Positions 1 to 11,957 of a DNA stretch of 64,000 bases are shown one piece after another. Source of the DNA: Ramazzottius varieornatus (taxonomy: Eukaryota; Tardigrada; Eutardigrada; Parachela; Ramazzottiidae); assembly GCA_001949185.1 (NCBI GenBank), contig BDGG01000003.1, forward strand, positions 5,332,221 through 5,396,220, written 5' to 3'. A program made the translations under genes and the position numbers. How positions within the stretch are numbered: the stretch's first letter is position 1; each line of letters opens with the position of its first letter. The notes beneath the pieces are model-generated. The model had not been told where the DNA came from and made no database searches. It saw only the letters and a list, made by a program, of their open reading frames with translations.

Positions 1-577
1 CCACCGTGTAGCAAACAGATGGGTCATCGCAAAACAAAATCAAGCGTTTGAATTGACACATCTGGGAGGTAGAACTGTATCAAGCAAAAACTACCGATCC
101 GAATTTCCCAACATTTTGCACAGAACTTCGGAAAATAATTTGTGGGTACTTGAAGCAGTTTGTATTGCCTTACAATTCGAGATAAGTTTTGTCTAAATTT
201 TTCTGGTCCAATTTTTTGAGATATGAGAGCTATTCGAACATAATTATTCTTAGCCAGTTGCTCAGGGTCGAAAGGTATTATGTGGACATTACCTTTCGGA
301 GGTTGTGTGAGTGGCCACATCTCACGGAAAAAAGGCAACTACTTGGTCGTTATCATGATTGAGATTCTGGAACCCGTAACTAAGCTCAGCAGAAAAGCCG
401 CTTCTGTGATTTTGCTTTGGTTTTGCTAATATTATCACTCAGCTGTTCATTGGGTCGCCGACTTTGATCGGGTACTAACAGTTACCGTTAGTAACTAGTC
501 GATCTAGTCAACTTTTTCCATCGTTCATCCGAAACTACCATGAGTTCTGTAACCTTTCAAGGTTTCAGCAATATAGA

Positions 578-803
578 AGGCTCGACGAAGCTAAAAAAAG
601 CGGCTTTAGCCGTTCTTAGCCGTGGCTAAAAATATTTTAGCCTTGGCTAAAGCAGCTAAAATAGTTTGGCCACGGCTAAAATTTATTGTGCGTTCGATTG
701 ATGTTGAGTCGGATAAAATAGTTTTGGCATCAATAAACCATTAAAATACTTTTAGCCACGGCTAAGAAAGGCTAAAACGGCTTATTTTAGCTTCGCCGAG
801 AAG
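578..803. repeat. Palindromic MITE with GCTAAAA-rich terminal inverted repeats
   Basis: The left end (CGAAGCTAAAA, then TTAGCCGTTCTTAGCCGTGG) is mirrored by the reverse complement at the right end (TAGCCACGGCTAAGAAAGG, then TTAGCTTCGCCGAG). Arms are about 50-60 bp and the whole element is about 225 bp with no coding capacity. A half copy lies at 2465-2552 and a scrap near 3550, so it is a dispersed family. Confidence 0.7.
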
Positions 804-848
804 ATTCAGCAAGTGCTTTTGTAAACTAAGGTTTTCAAAATCAATAAG

Positions 849-874
849 TTTTTGTTTGTTTGTTTGTTTGTTTT
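849..874. repeat. TTTG microsatellite
   Basis: A short run of TTTG units with flanking T-rich sequence. Confidence 0.8.
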
Positions 875-2464
875 ATCTAGTGTTGAAAGTGCAACTCTGC
901 TGGTGAAAATTTTTCAGTGGCTTGTTGGTCTGTAAGCTATGGACAGCTACGGTAGTCTTGTGGACACAACTGCCAATCAAAAATCTTGCACCGGAAGGGA
1001 TGCACTTTCAACACCGTAAGAGTTCTGCAAGGAGACGATGAGAAGGAAAAGATATTTAATAACTTGACCACATCCTACTGTACAGTGCACAAAATGCCTC
1101 ACTACGGTGCGAGTTGACCAATGACCATAGTGTAAGATGTGCATAGAGGAATAATAACGAAAACGCCGAACAACGGTCTGAACGCTGATTGGAGTAGCAG
1201 CAGAAGAAGCCCGACACGCCCATGGGATTAGATGCCGTCACGCTTTACTAAAAACATTGTATATCAGATAACAAAACGCAGAACACAAACCGCTTTTCAA
1301 CCTGAGTGCTACGCTTGGAGTAGAAATACAACCCACATTTGAAGAAAAACTGAGCAAGACCAAAGATCACGTTTGAAATATCACAAGAAGTCTACAGAGC
1401 CGAAATTCCTCTTTTTCCAAATCTTGAGGATATTTTCCGAAGCGATCGCGGTAAAAGTCGTGAGAGGGTGTCCTTAAATAGTGTCAGTGAACTTTGACCG
1501 GAAGATGTTCTCGAGATCCCGAATGAATAAAAGGAAGGACGGCGTCCCATAAAGCAGCCCACCATGGTCTAGACGCTCAACCCACTTTGTGATTGTTTCA
1601 AGCAGAACTAAACGTCCTAGGTAGTTCCATCCTTTCTACGGTTTTGAGAGTGGGTTCCAAGATGAGCTGGAAAAAACGATTAATGAAGTTGTAAAAAAAA
1701 ATGAGACATGACATACTTTCTTCGTCGCGGACTCCATCAGACCTGGAAAATAATCTTATTGGTCAAAGGATATTTATTTTCACCAATCAAAACACTGCCA
1801 AAACCATAAAGCTCCGGCCCACCGTTTTGTGGTGCGTGAGAGCTCAGGCTTTATAGCGTCAGTGTGACAAGCACATGCTCACACTGTACATGCACAGACA
1901 AAAGCTGAAAGTACGTACGTGCTTGTCGCGCTCGTGCCGAAATCGCCTAGATGCCATGCACCACGATACATGCGCCATTCGGCGACGCGACATGCATACA
2001 TACAGGTAAGCGGGATATGACTCGGCTTAGATGGCCACTAAACTGCAACGGAAACACCCACAGAGCGGAGCAGAGCAAATGGAAGACTCTAGGGAAGAGT
2101 CAGCAGCAGAACAGATGGCGACAGAAGAGGCCAGACGGACGACAGGAGGATGAAGGTGATGATGGGACACGTCGAGGCTTGTTCAACGAGCCTGCAAGAA
2201 ACATACGGTTAGCTAGCATATAGTCCACTCTCCACCGTCCAAGGCTCGAACCAAGCACTTACTCAGTAAACAGAGACAGAGGGATATAGGGGGGATACAG
2301 GGGACGAAGATAGCAACGGATATTGCTGTTGATTGACAGAACATTTTACACTATGGTCAACTTACACTGCTACTCATGAGCAAGTGGTCTTACAGTGTGG
2401 ATCAGTGGTAATCGACGCCGCGTGCTTACGAGTGGGGACGCATTGCGTATATAAATAGTAGTGG

Positions 2465-2552
2465 GCTCGGTGAAGCTAAAATAAGCCGCTTTAGCCGTTC
2501 TTAGCCGCGGCTAAAGCAGCCAAAATAAGTTTTGCTGCGGCTAAAGGCGTGG
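2465..2552. repeat. Half copy of the GCTAAAA MITE
   Basis: It repeats the left arm of the element at 578-803 (GAAGCTAAAATAAGCCGC, then TTAGCCGTTCTTAGCCGCGG) but the right arm is missing or badly decayed. It is a truncated relic. Confidence 0.6.
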
Positions 2553-2803
2553 TATTTGAAGAGTTTGAGATGTTGAGTAATGCTGACCAGTGGTTTTTGT
2601 GCTCTTGTTCGAGTTTTGACTCTGAAGATAGCTTTGATTCTCTTACAGTATCATGCGCCAGTGCATATCTACGTTAGTAATGACCTTGATTACCGGTATC
2701 CAGAGTTCAGGTACGGTGTTGGAATAAAGGCCCGAACTGTACCCCGCGTGTAATTCTTTCGAAGGCAACCCAAGACTCGTCGAAGCTCGTGGTGCATTTT
2801 TGC

Positions 2804-2870
2804 GAGGAGCTATGACGGTCGTCCGCGCAAAATTTCCAGCTAGTTACGCGGACGACTGTCATAGCTCCTC
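2804..2870. repeat. Near-perfect hairpin, 24-bp arms
   Basis: GAGGAGCTATGACGGTCGTC is mirrored by GACGACTGTCATAGCTCCTC across a loop of about 20 nt. The outer GAGGAGCT word recurs at the ends of the element at 6214-6341, suggesting a related MITE family. Confidence 0.6.
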
Positions 2871-3581
2871 TAAAAATTATCAGCTCAAAAATTCCAGTTG
2901 TGGACGCTCTCGTACAGTTGTACTAGAGGTAGACGCTTTTTTTCCATCTTTATATAAGCGCTGGAGTTTTAGCTTTCCCGCGTTTGTCCTTCAACCAGTC
3001 ATTTAGCACAGAAACATTTTAACCATATCGATTACAGTATGGTACGGAACACGAGTATATACTAATATAAATGGACAATCGAAATCTCTCAATTACCGGT
3101 ACGATTACACCCGTTTGAGCCAACAGTCAGCGTTCCACAATATTTCAAACCCGTCATAATAGCTTTACTCGTGTATCCCAGCAAAATAGCTCAGCCTTAG
3201 ACACAAGTTGAAAAATGTGGCAAGAGAGCCAGAGGAAAAGTACCAAAGTATAAAGCACGACAACTACTTCAAACAATCATCAATGTTCTTCACACACCAA
3301 GAGAAGTTTCGCAAATCAAGACGGTCGAGGAAAGACTTGAATGCAGGCAGACTTCTGCAGCTCGCAGACGGTGGACAGAAGTATTTGTCGTTGACGTGGT
3401 GGCAGCGGCTAGCAGAAGTTGACCATCAGGGAAACCGTTCGTCCAAATCTTGAAGGCATTCACCATCACCGCCGTTGCTCTTCTCTCCCACAGGTACTAC
3501 CACTTAACTTCGGCCAGATGTTGAAGAAAAATAAATCCTGAAGATCACGCTTTTAGCCGCGGCTAAAACTATTTTGGGGAA

Positions 3582-4116
3582 GGCTCCGCACACCATCTTT
3601 CACCACCGTAGTCTCCTAATACCACCTTTTATTTCCAAATCATCACCCCCGTTTGCTCCATACACCACTTTCGAACTAAGGGCCACCACCAAGGACTTCG
3701 AGCACCACTTTATGCCAGATTGGTTTTCCTTACTTAATCTCAGAGAAGAAAGTTAGATCACGCTTCTATCCTGATTGCAGGTGTCAAGAAGTGTTTATCA
3801 ACGGCAGGATCTTTAGGATCGTGAGTCCCTCCTGTTCTCCGAACTTGCCAGAACACCGCTAACTCTTTGGTCATAGTGACCGGGCTTCGATATCCTACTC
3901 CGGTACCAGGTCTCCCCCGACGGCGTGACGGTTTCTCGATCTTCTCACTATTAAAACAGTCTAAGGCCCACTTCCGCAGTTCTTCGCTTGAGAAAGACGC
4001 TATCTCCGGACAAGAATGGTGCACAGAGATTTTAATTTCTAACTAATTAACGGCAGTGGACGAAAGGTGGTATTAGCTATTAGGAGACTACGGTGGTGAG
4101 AGGTGGTGTGCGGAGA
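3582..4116. repeat. MITE-like element with about 50-bp terminal inverted repeats
   Basis: The left end (GGCTCCGCACACCATC, then CACCACCGTAGTCTCCTAAT) is mirrored at 4065-4115 (ATTAGGAGACTACGGTGGTG, then GGTGGTGTGCGGAG). The interior of about 430 bp has no convincing coding sequence. It lies next to a scrap of the GCTAAAA family. Confidence 0.6.
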
Positions 4117-4752
4117 CAATGGTGGTTTTCGGTGATGTGCGGAGCACTTTCTAAACATTTTAGCTTCCGACAATAATCAACAAAACTTTCTGGTGTGCAT
4201 GTTGACGAAGTTTTTTCTGCAAAGCTCCGAAAAATTTTCACATGGGCTCGTTCGAAAGCCCAATGTTGGTTCTACGTCACAATGATAAAGGCGTTGGGCT
4301 ATCAGCTGTCTGGTTTCCTCAGCACGGAGCCGAAAACAACGGTGTTTTGAGGGTTCGTACGGCTGAGCACAGCCAGTTGATTTGTCTCACAAAAGTCACG
4401 TGATGATGGAGACTAATGTGCGTTCTTTGTAAAGACGTTGTAAATATCAAAATCGGATAAGTGTGAAGGAAGTTGTGAATTCTTGAATGAATGTGGGGTG
4501 GACAGATACTTATGAGAGACAATGTACCTTCCTGATCTGTTCTAAGCGAGAAGAAGTCAAATTTTTCGCACTCTAGAAGATTGAAATCAATTTGACAAAA
4601 CTGCCCCCCCCCCGCAATTTTCAGAATTTAAGCAAAACATATTGAAGATCTACAGTCTTTAAGACTTCGACAAAATTTGCGGATCCACATTTTTATCTCA
4701 AAAAAAATGCGGATCTGCAGTGTTTGCAGCCCCCTCCGGCCAACCTCAATAC

Positions 4753-4895
4753 CAGGGCCGGTGCGGCCTGTGTTTAATGTATCAAGCTTGGCCCATGACG
4801 TCATTTGCTACTGTCGCTTTTGGACTGTAAATAGCCTAAGCCAGTGACGCCGCGATATTGCTTTTATACATTCAACACAGGCCGCGCCGGCCCTG
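4753..4895. repeat. hAT-like MITE with 8-bp target duplication
   Basis: A 143-bp element begins CAGGGCCGGTGCGGCCTG and ends with the mirror CAGGCCGCGCCGGCCCTG. It is flanked by CTCAATAC (4745-4752) and CTCAGTAC (4896-4903), a 7/8 direct repeat. CAGGG ends plus 8-bp duplications are typical of hAT-superfamily non-autonomous elements; the superfamily assignment is inference. Confidence 0.65.
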
Positions 4896-6213
4896 CTCAG
4901 TACGTTATAGCCGGTTTTTTTGGCTGACTTTTGGACTGGCTGTTCAGAACGTGACGTATCAGCACGCCTGACGCCTGTGTAGGGTAACGTACAAGGGCTC
5001 GTATGCGATCGTTTGATCGCTCTGACTCATACATGCTCGCAGTCTTTGGACTGGTGCCCGAAAGAGCTCCCCATACTACCGCAAACTGCACACAGCAGTC
5101 TGGCAGCTCTTCCGGGATCTACTCTTAGTGCAACTTGCCTAAATTGTTGGCAACGTTGTCTGTGCGATGTGCTTGCTGGCAGATGAACGTACGCCGTCGT
5201 ACAGCACTCGTATGATACGGACCATGTACATGCAATCGCGGCGGGCACGGCGGCGTTTTGAATTGTTAAAAGTGGCTATACGGTACGTTCTTGCTTGACC
5301 GTGTGTGATACTTGGTGATCACGTTCGATTGAGAGTCGTTGATAAGCCTGTTTACACGTTCTCACTACCCGGGCTTGGTTTACGCGTGCGACTTCCTGCA
5401 ATGCCGTACATAACGGGGATCAAAAATCCTGACAGCTGATCTTGCCCGGTCGCAAGATGATCAAGAGCTGATATTGACTTTGTGATGCTGCCAGTTTGAC
5501 CCGCCTCGCGATCTACGACTTATTGCCCTCAAAAAATCCCCGAAAGATGTCGAATGAAGTGGCCAGGATAGCCAAAAGTATCACCCATCGGCAGATGAAA
5601 CAGAGCTTAGTATCTCGCGGATGACATTCTGGGATTGATGACACCGTTTCGACAACGAAAACTGTGCACAAGATACGAGTACCCCTTGATCTCTTGTCAC
5701 TCTGGCGAGTGACGGTCGGTCGATGCGTACCTTTGCCGTCCGTGGTATAATACGAAATCAGGCACAGTACTTCGCCCGGACTTTGAACCAGTTTTCTAGC
5801 AAACCCCCGTCAACTCCCAGGTAACGTGTTAATCCAACTCAGCCCGCTCGTTCCGCATGGAACCTCTGTCCCAAGTTCCGTACGTAATGCTGATAATCGT
5901 CCGAGTGAAGGCCATCTTCTGGTTTCAGCATCATAAAGACAATTAGGGCAGGCAACTCACCTTCCTCACGCTCACTAATTATAAGTTATACGTGGCGAGA
6001 TTGTAGTTCAACCTTTTCTTCTCGTTTTTGTTCCGCTGCCTGAAGAATCAAATTTCTTTATTAAAGTGAAGCTATCGGCTATAAGACAGCTGCTCTGTAC
6101 GACTATCTCGAATTTTTTTCCGTTCTCTATGGTATCTTCGTCTTACAGTATACATAGGCCGCAGATATATTTTAGCCAGGTCTTGGGTTGGTCCAGAGTC
6201 TTCCAAAAGATTG

Positions 6214-6341
6214 TGCGAGGAGCTGGACCTAATTTTGAACCTAAAACTGGGCCTAAAACTTTGTACACTACTTGTCGTATGAATTTTACGCTTGTGACGT
6301 AGGTGCGACAAAGTGGACAAAGTTAGGTCCAGCTCCTCGTA
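6214..6341. repeat. Short MITE, GAGGAGCTGGACCTAA ends
   Basis: TGCGAGGAGCTGGACCTAA at the left is mirrored by TTAGGTCCAGCTCCTCGTA at the right, giving an element of about 128 bp. It has no coding capacity. Confidence 0.6.
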
Positions 6342-8435
6342 CTCGTATTCCAACTTCAAACATCCTTGCATCTTTCGGAAGTTTCAAATATATAAAACGG
6401 TCGGCCGATTAGCCAAGAAAGGTTCATGAGGATTAGCTGTTTTTCCTCGGTAGGCTGCGGACTCTGCACCATATTCTGTGAATTTCAGGCAGTGGACAAG
6501 AAGGTGATTTGTTGAACTCGGTACCGCCCCTCACTACTCACCAGTTGAAAACTGGCAAAAGTGTCTTTCCCAGCTCATATTCCGAAAGCAAGAAACCCAC
6601 TGACTGATGTTTTTCAAAACGGTCCCGAATTTGTGATAATTCTACAGTGGCGAACTCGTACGGATGATCCCCGCACTCGATCACAACGTGAGTGGTGGTA
6701 GTAAAGTTTGGTCTCAAAGGCTTGCTGCTGCAATATATTAATATTGCTTTGATGAGTTTGAACCTGTAGATCGTTCCAGGTATTGCGATCCGGATATAAT
6801 TGGTGCACCATGGTGCTGTATTTAGTTTCAGTCTCGCAATTAGTTTCAGTTTTCATCGGACTATAATCAATCTGGACTCACGGTATATCAGCCTCGGTGG
6901 ACTTAGCTGCGTTGAAAAAACAACAAGAACGATATTTTTCAGTCTTATAAGATATCATTTTCAGTCTGGACAAACACAACTCAGTGTCTAAAATTTGAGT
7001 TCCAGTCCCGAGACAGAAACTAGATCTTGAACCATATTAGTGTCAGTCCCCGAAATTTAGTCTTTAGATCAGTCTCTGGAAACTTCGTTCTCCCATATGG
7101 CAAACGTGGGGAAACCTTCTGGATGACTATGGGGGAAGACAAGGTAGGAATGTGGGTACCTGCATACGAGAATGCGTCCGAAGGCTGTTTGACCAAATTG
7201 TCCAGGAAGCCCGTCTGAAATTTCAGCACCCTGACGGAGTTTCCAAACGTTTCCCAGTATACCCTGAAGAACACGATTCTAAAGACCGAGTCAGTTGATA
7301 TTTCCGCGAACTCCTCCCTCGTACATTTTTTACTCCTACTACTATCAACATCGAAACATGATCTACTTCGCTGTACCTCATCCTTCCACTTCTTCCCCCC
7401 CCCATGTTTTCATAAGAAAGGAGATGTAAATCATGTGAAGTCACTGCGGCACCGTTCCGTCAAACGGTACTTAATATCGTTCCAGTCTTTGTCCTCGTCT
7501 AAACCAGTTCTCGTCCCAGGCATTTTGATTTCAGGCGATCCTAGCCTTTTTATTTCAGTCCGTGGGTCGTCAGTTTCGGTCCCTCAGTTTTAGTTGCAGT
7601 TTCTCGTATATTCGTTTTAGTCCCACAAATGTCCAGTTTCAGTCCCTGTGCTGTCAGTTTAGCCTCTGCCATTTCAGTTTCAGTCCGACTAACTGAAGCG
7701 CTGATTTAGTTTAATAATGACTTGAGGTGAAAAGAGTGAAAAGAGAAAACAATTTATAAATTTCCACCGTTTTTCACCGTTTCATTGTTCACCGCGGGGA
7801 AAAACGGTAAAAATAACAGAAAATGGTACAAAATTTTCAAGACGTCAAACTAGAGTTCTTGGAGCGTCCTGGGTTACTTTGAACGAGGCTCTGTCGGATC
7901 ATTTCGGAACCAGACGACTAGCTAGTGTCCAGACCACGAATTGGCTATAACTAGAACTGACCTTCACGGTCACTACCAACTTGGTTATCATCGAAATCTA
8001 AACGGAAGTTATAAGATGCACTGAGTACAATTTAGTTTGAAGTTGCTCCTGCCATATTAAAATCTTTTTCTTCTGACGCCTACAATCTTTTGACTGTCGT
8101 ATTCCAAGATGAGTAATAAAAAACAATCCACAAATGATGAAACTGTGCCGTATGGCGTGTGGCGTGTGGCGTGTGGCGGAACATGGTAAATTGGCTCCCG
8201 TGACAAGCTTTGGGATGTCCACGTATCCCAGCTGGACCTCTCTTGAGAGAGTCTTAGCGGTCACATTAAGCACAATACGACAGTCAGAGCAACACGATCC
8301 AAGCTTTGCGAGTATTTTGGATTTTTAAAGGTCCGCCACGAACTGGACACGCTCTTCATTGCCAGACATTTTCCGTGTCTAGTTAGAATTATGAAATACC
8401 ACCAGTTACGGTAAAAGATATATTTCAGCAGTGCC

Positions 8436-9715
8436 GGCCGTGCCATCAGACTTCTCGGTGTGACCTTAACCCTAATGTGTTTGTTTTCGTCACAAATGAA
8501 AATTTTGGGGGAACCGGAAGGGGAGTTACTGTTTTCACTCCCGGAAGCGGGAGAAACGTACAATTCTAATCGTAGGAATTAAGGCTCAAAACTAAAACCA
8601 AACCATGCAAGTGAGAACATAGGATACTGTAGACATTAAGTTCCAACCTCCAGGTTTGAAATCTTCTGTTGGGTATATCCGTCAACTGCACTCCATATCT
8701 GTATTGTTTTGTGTCAATATCTTTATGCGGTACACTTAGCTCATCTCTTGAAAGCATGATGTGGCCATAATCTCGCCTAGAACAAACAGCTTCGTTTAAA
8801 TCTACAGCTAACCTAAGTCATATGTCAAATGGTGGTCCTGGTTTACAAGCCAAGCGCGGATTAACGGGAAGAAATATTAACAACACATTCTTCTTTGTCA
8901 CTTTTGAGACTGCTGGGTATCTGGTGGATGCTGGCCACAAATCAGTCAAATAAGATGTGCATGATGATGTCTTTATCTGAAGACAATAGTCTTATCTCAA
9001 AAAGCGAGAAGGCAGCGACGCAAAACAACAAACAAGGGTTACACGGCTTCCCTCTTTTCAACATCTAAAACATAAAAAACCTTGTCTAGACCTCGTGTAT
9101 CTTTCATAGTACTGAGAACCGAATAAAAATTGCCGCGAAGGATATCTATCGACAGCCGCTGCTTAGAAAACTGAAAAGATCTAGATTCTCCAGTTGTTTC
9201 TGCCATCTTTCTTCCGACCGCCTCAAACAGCACCGTTGCACAGGGTCCCCATGGTCCGAGGGTCTGACTTGTTACAATCTTAAAGGCAAGTATAATTAGT
9301 TCCGGTTGACCTTGATTTATTACCATGATTAGAATAATATTCAGTAACATAAATCAACATTATTTATCATACAGTATACTCTGTGGCGATCTCCGTGCGT
9401 CATTCAACTCATTTTCCCATCTCTGGGTAAGAGTGAGCGTGCGACTCGTTACATTAGCTACGCTCATTGACGACATAATGCAACCAGCAGTCAGCTGATT
9501 CAGGCCGTGTAGACCGTTTCCTCAGCTGTCTCGTGACTCCCGTTTCCGCCTACTCCTTGTTCTCCCTTTTTGGTATTTCTAGACATGTTTTACTTTTCCC
9601 CGCTTCCGGGTGTGAGAACAGCAACTGCCCTTCCGGTTCCCCCAAAATTTTCATTTGTGACGTAAAAAAACATTAGGGTCAAGGGCACACAGAGAAGTCA
9701 GATAGCGCGGCCGGC
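8436..9715. mobile_element. Composite element bounded by 120-bp inverted repeats
   Basis: The block at about 8440-8560 (containing CACAAATGAAAATTTTGGGG, then AACCGGAAGGG) is repeated in reverse complement at about 9597-9712. Between these arms lie about 1.04 kb that include a LINE C-terminal fragment (9039-9270). The simplest reading is a non-autonomous DNA element whose interior captured or was invaded by a LINE; two independent insertions of one MITE in opposite orientation would also explain it. Confidence 0.5.
9039..9270 (-). mobile_element. C-terminal fragment of a non-LTR retrotransposon ORF
   Basis: The conceptual product has TLGPWGPCATVLFEAVGRKM followed by TGESRSFQFSKQRLSIDILR and GNFYSVLSTM. 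This is the pattern (LGPWG, then G+R, TGE+R, QR+S, QRGN) seen at the C-terminus of many invertebrate LINE-encoded reverse-transcriptase polyproteins, downstream of the RT and endonuclease-like region. The N-terminal side is absent. It ends at a stop codon at 9039. I recognise the motif pattern; clade is not determined. Confidence 0.5.
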
Positions 9716-10309
9716 ACTGTATTTCAGTATTGTACTGTACATTCCCATTTCAGTGTGATGCCCGCTATTTATTCACCACAGAGTCTGCCGAGCGAGGAGC
9801 CAAAATTACATAACACATGTAAATTTACCATTGGCGTACTTTACTCTAAACGAACACGGACGCAAGTGTCGGCATTGAGAAGGCGTCCACTGGTAAATTA
9901 AAACTGTTACCGGTCGCAAGGTTTGCTGACCCTATATTTAAGCCAGAGCGACACCCCCAACACCGACACGGGCGATGGTCACCCCAAGCACAACCACAGC
10001 GCGAGAAACCACATTGATATTAGGAAGCTCTTTACAAAGTTTGACGAATGTACCGCGCGTAAGCATTGCTCCTCCATCGACCGGCTAACGTGATGTGGTC
10101 AATCGGTATGCCAGATGCACAGGACGACGTTGCTGCGCCTATGCGAAAACTGTGCGACGGAAAATTCGACCCAAGAAACCGTATTAGCCAAAAGTTTAGA
10201 TGCTGTCGAGTAAAAAATTTTCCCGATTCAAAGATTCCCGATTCAAAAATAAAGCAAGATGAATCGGGAAAATTGGAATGTTTTCCAATTTTCTAGAAAT
10301 GACATATTT

Positions 10310-10575
10310 TGAGAAAGAACGAACGGGCCAAGAAGAAGGGCCAGTGGCAGCTAACTTGCCTATACAGGAAATCCAGTACAGTTGGTTTTGTCCTGCTTGA
10401 TGCAAAGGCGGAGATAGCCGGAGGAGATCCAAATATCCGACAAGGATAGGGGGTGAGTGAGGCAGCTTTGGGAATAGCTTGTGTACTCCGACACACGCAA
10501 GTAACCAAAAAAGGCTAAGTTGAATGCTGACCAGAGCATGATGTTGTCGTATTTGTCCAGTTTTCTCTCGCTTTC
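10310..10575 (-). pseudogene. Tyrosine recombinase fragment of the DIRS-order element
   Basis: The fragment has LWSAFNLAFFGYLRVSEYTS, matching the box I region of DIRS/Ngaro tyrosine recombinases, in which the Arg of LRVSE is the first catalytic residue. After a frameshift near 10360 it continues with a segment like the family's SxxCPVRxxxxY block (SSWPVRSFSKYV) and then breaks off at about 10310. The His-x-x-Arg and Tyr motifs expected downstream are missing. In intact elements this enzyme inserts the circular DNA intermediate. Confidence 0.6.
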
Positions 10576-10589
10576 GAGCCAGGCGATAG

Positions 10590-11810
10590 GTGGATTAAGA
10601 GTCAGTACCCGGTCTGGCCACCTGTATTGGAACCACTGGTTACCGCAAATCGCACCACACCATATCGAACCCGCTGCATCAGTGAACAAAGACAACCGAG
10701 ACGCAGGGGTCCACGTTCGAGAAACGAAGCTGCACCATTCCAAAGTGGCAGAAACTGCTTCCACCATTCCAAGTCTGCCTTGAACCCTTGGTTGAGATGA
10801 ATGGTATGGTCTAAACTTCGGAATTTGTGGGCTAAACCAAGCATCCGACGCAGAAGTATCCGCCCCGCGGGTATGCATTTCGTGATTGAACTGATTTTCC
10901 CCATCAAACTCAAAAGTTGACGCTTGGTTGCCCTTGGTCGATGGTCACAAAGTGAAAATTTTATCTTTAGTCCGTCTATTTTCTGCTGAGGCACATGTAA
11001 CGTTTGTTTGACACTGTCAATCCCCACTCCAAGAAAAGTTAAGCTGGTTGAAGGACCCTCTGTCTTCTCGTCGGCTAACAGTACCCAAGGTCTTCGCACA
11101 GTTGCTTCATGTATAACATGGCTTGGTGACACTTCTCTTCCGAATCACAGACGACAAAGAAATCGTCCATGTAGTGCACCCAGTCAACTATCGGACCGTT
11201 GTGTATCAGCAGCCATTTGACGAACTCTGACAGACGGTTGAAGATCGCTGGTGACGATCGTAACCCGTTGTCAAAGAAATATCCAGTCCAGCCAATAGGT
11301 TCCAGTCCTCTTTGCGAACTGGAATTGGCCTGAACGTACTTTTAACATCCATCTTAGCTATGAAAGCTCCTTTCCCACTCTTGCTAACTAGCGCTACTGC
11401 TTCATCAATATTAGAGAATTTCGATGTAAACGCGTCTGCTGAAATATGGTCATTAACCGAATTTCCGAAGGGACGAGAAAGATCCATAATCAAACGAGCG
11501 CCGCCCATTTTCTTTGGTCTAACACCAAGCGAAGACAAGACGAAGTTTGGTAAGATGGGAGTGGGAAAAGGACCCGCTGTGTGCTTGGCCTCGATTTCTT
11601 TCATGATGTACTTGGCTATTACATCCGGATGATGGTCCGCGGTTTTAGCATTGTTTGTGAAACGTGCTAAAGCCGGGCCAAGATAGCCAATGCTAAACCC
11701 GTTTGTCAAGCCATTACAGAAGTGTTGAACTGCATGTTTATCGGGATAGTGTTGTAGAAGAAAGGAGAAACGTTGAGGTTTGAGAGGTGTGGAACTACTG
11801 GCCGGGATCA
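10590..11810 (-). pseudogene. Reverse transcriptase and RNase H of the DIRS-order element
   Basis: The RT part starts near 11805 and has the DIRS-type finger/palm signatures SLGVRPKKMGGARLIMDLSR and FGNSVNDHI. After a frame change the catalytic block VDWVHYMDDFFVV lies at about 11150-11190 (YMDD box). A one-base frameshift near 11090 separates it from the thumb region (TFLGVGIDS, then PQQKI). RNase H follows at about 10700-10590 with LFTDAAGS and the GNQWFQYRWP block. Several indels disrupt the frame. RT copies the element RNA and RNase H degrades it. The gene is non-functional here. Confidence 0.7.
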
Positions 11811-11957
11811 GGGTCAACACCCGTATTGTGAAAGGCTGCTCTATGCTCTCTGAAAAAAACATACATCGCAGAGATGCAACCGACCATCGAGACACCCCGG
11901 GATTTCACAATAACCAAGATTATAAGCCTGACAGATTTCAGCGCTGGGCGATGTACC

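Larger units (their letters stand above)
1..8434. other. Gene-poor, repeat-rich region
   Basis: I see no open reading frame here with recognisable protein similarity or convincing exon structure; the open frames are short and unsupported. The region holds several small inverted-repeat elements (listed separately), a TTTG microsatellite, and around 7.0-7.7 kb a degenerate run of CAGTTTCAGTCC-like words that resembles decayed tandem repeat sequence. Confidence 0.6.
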
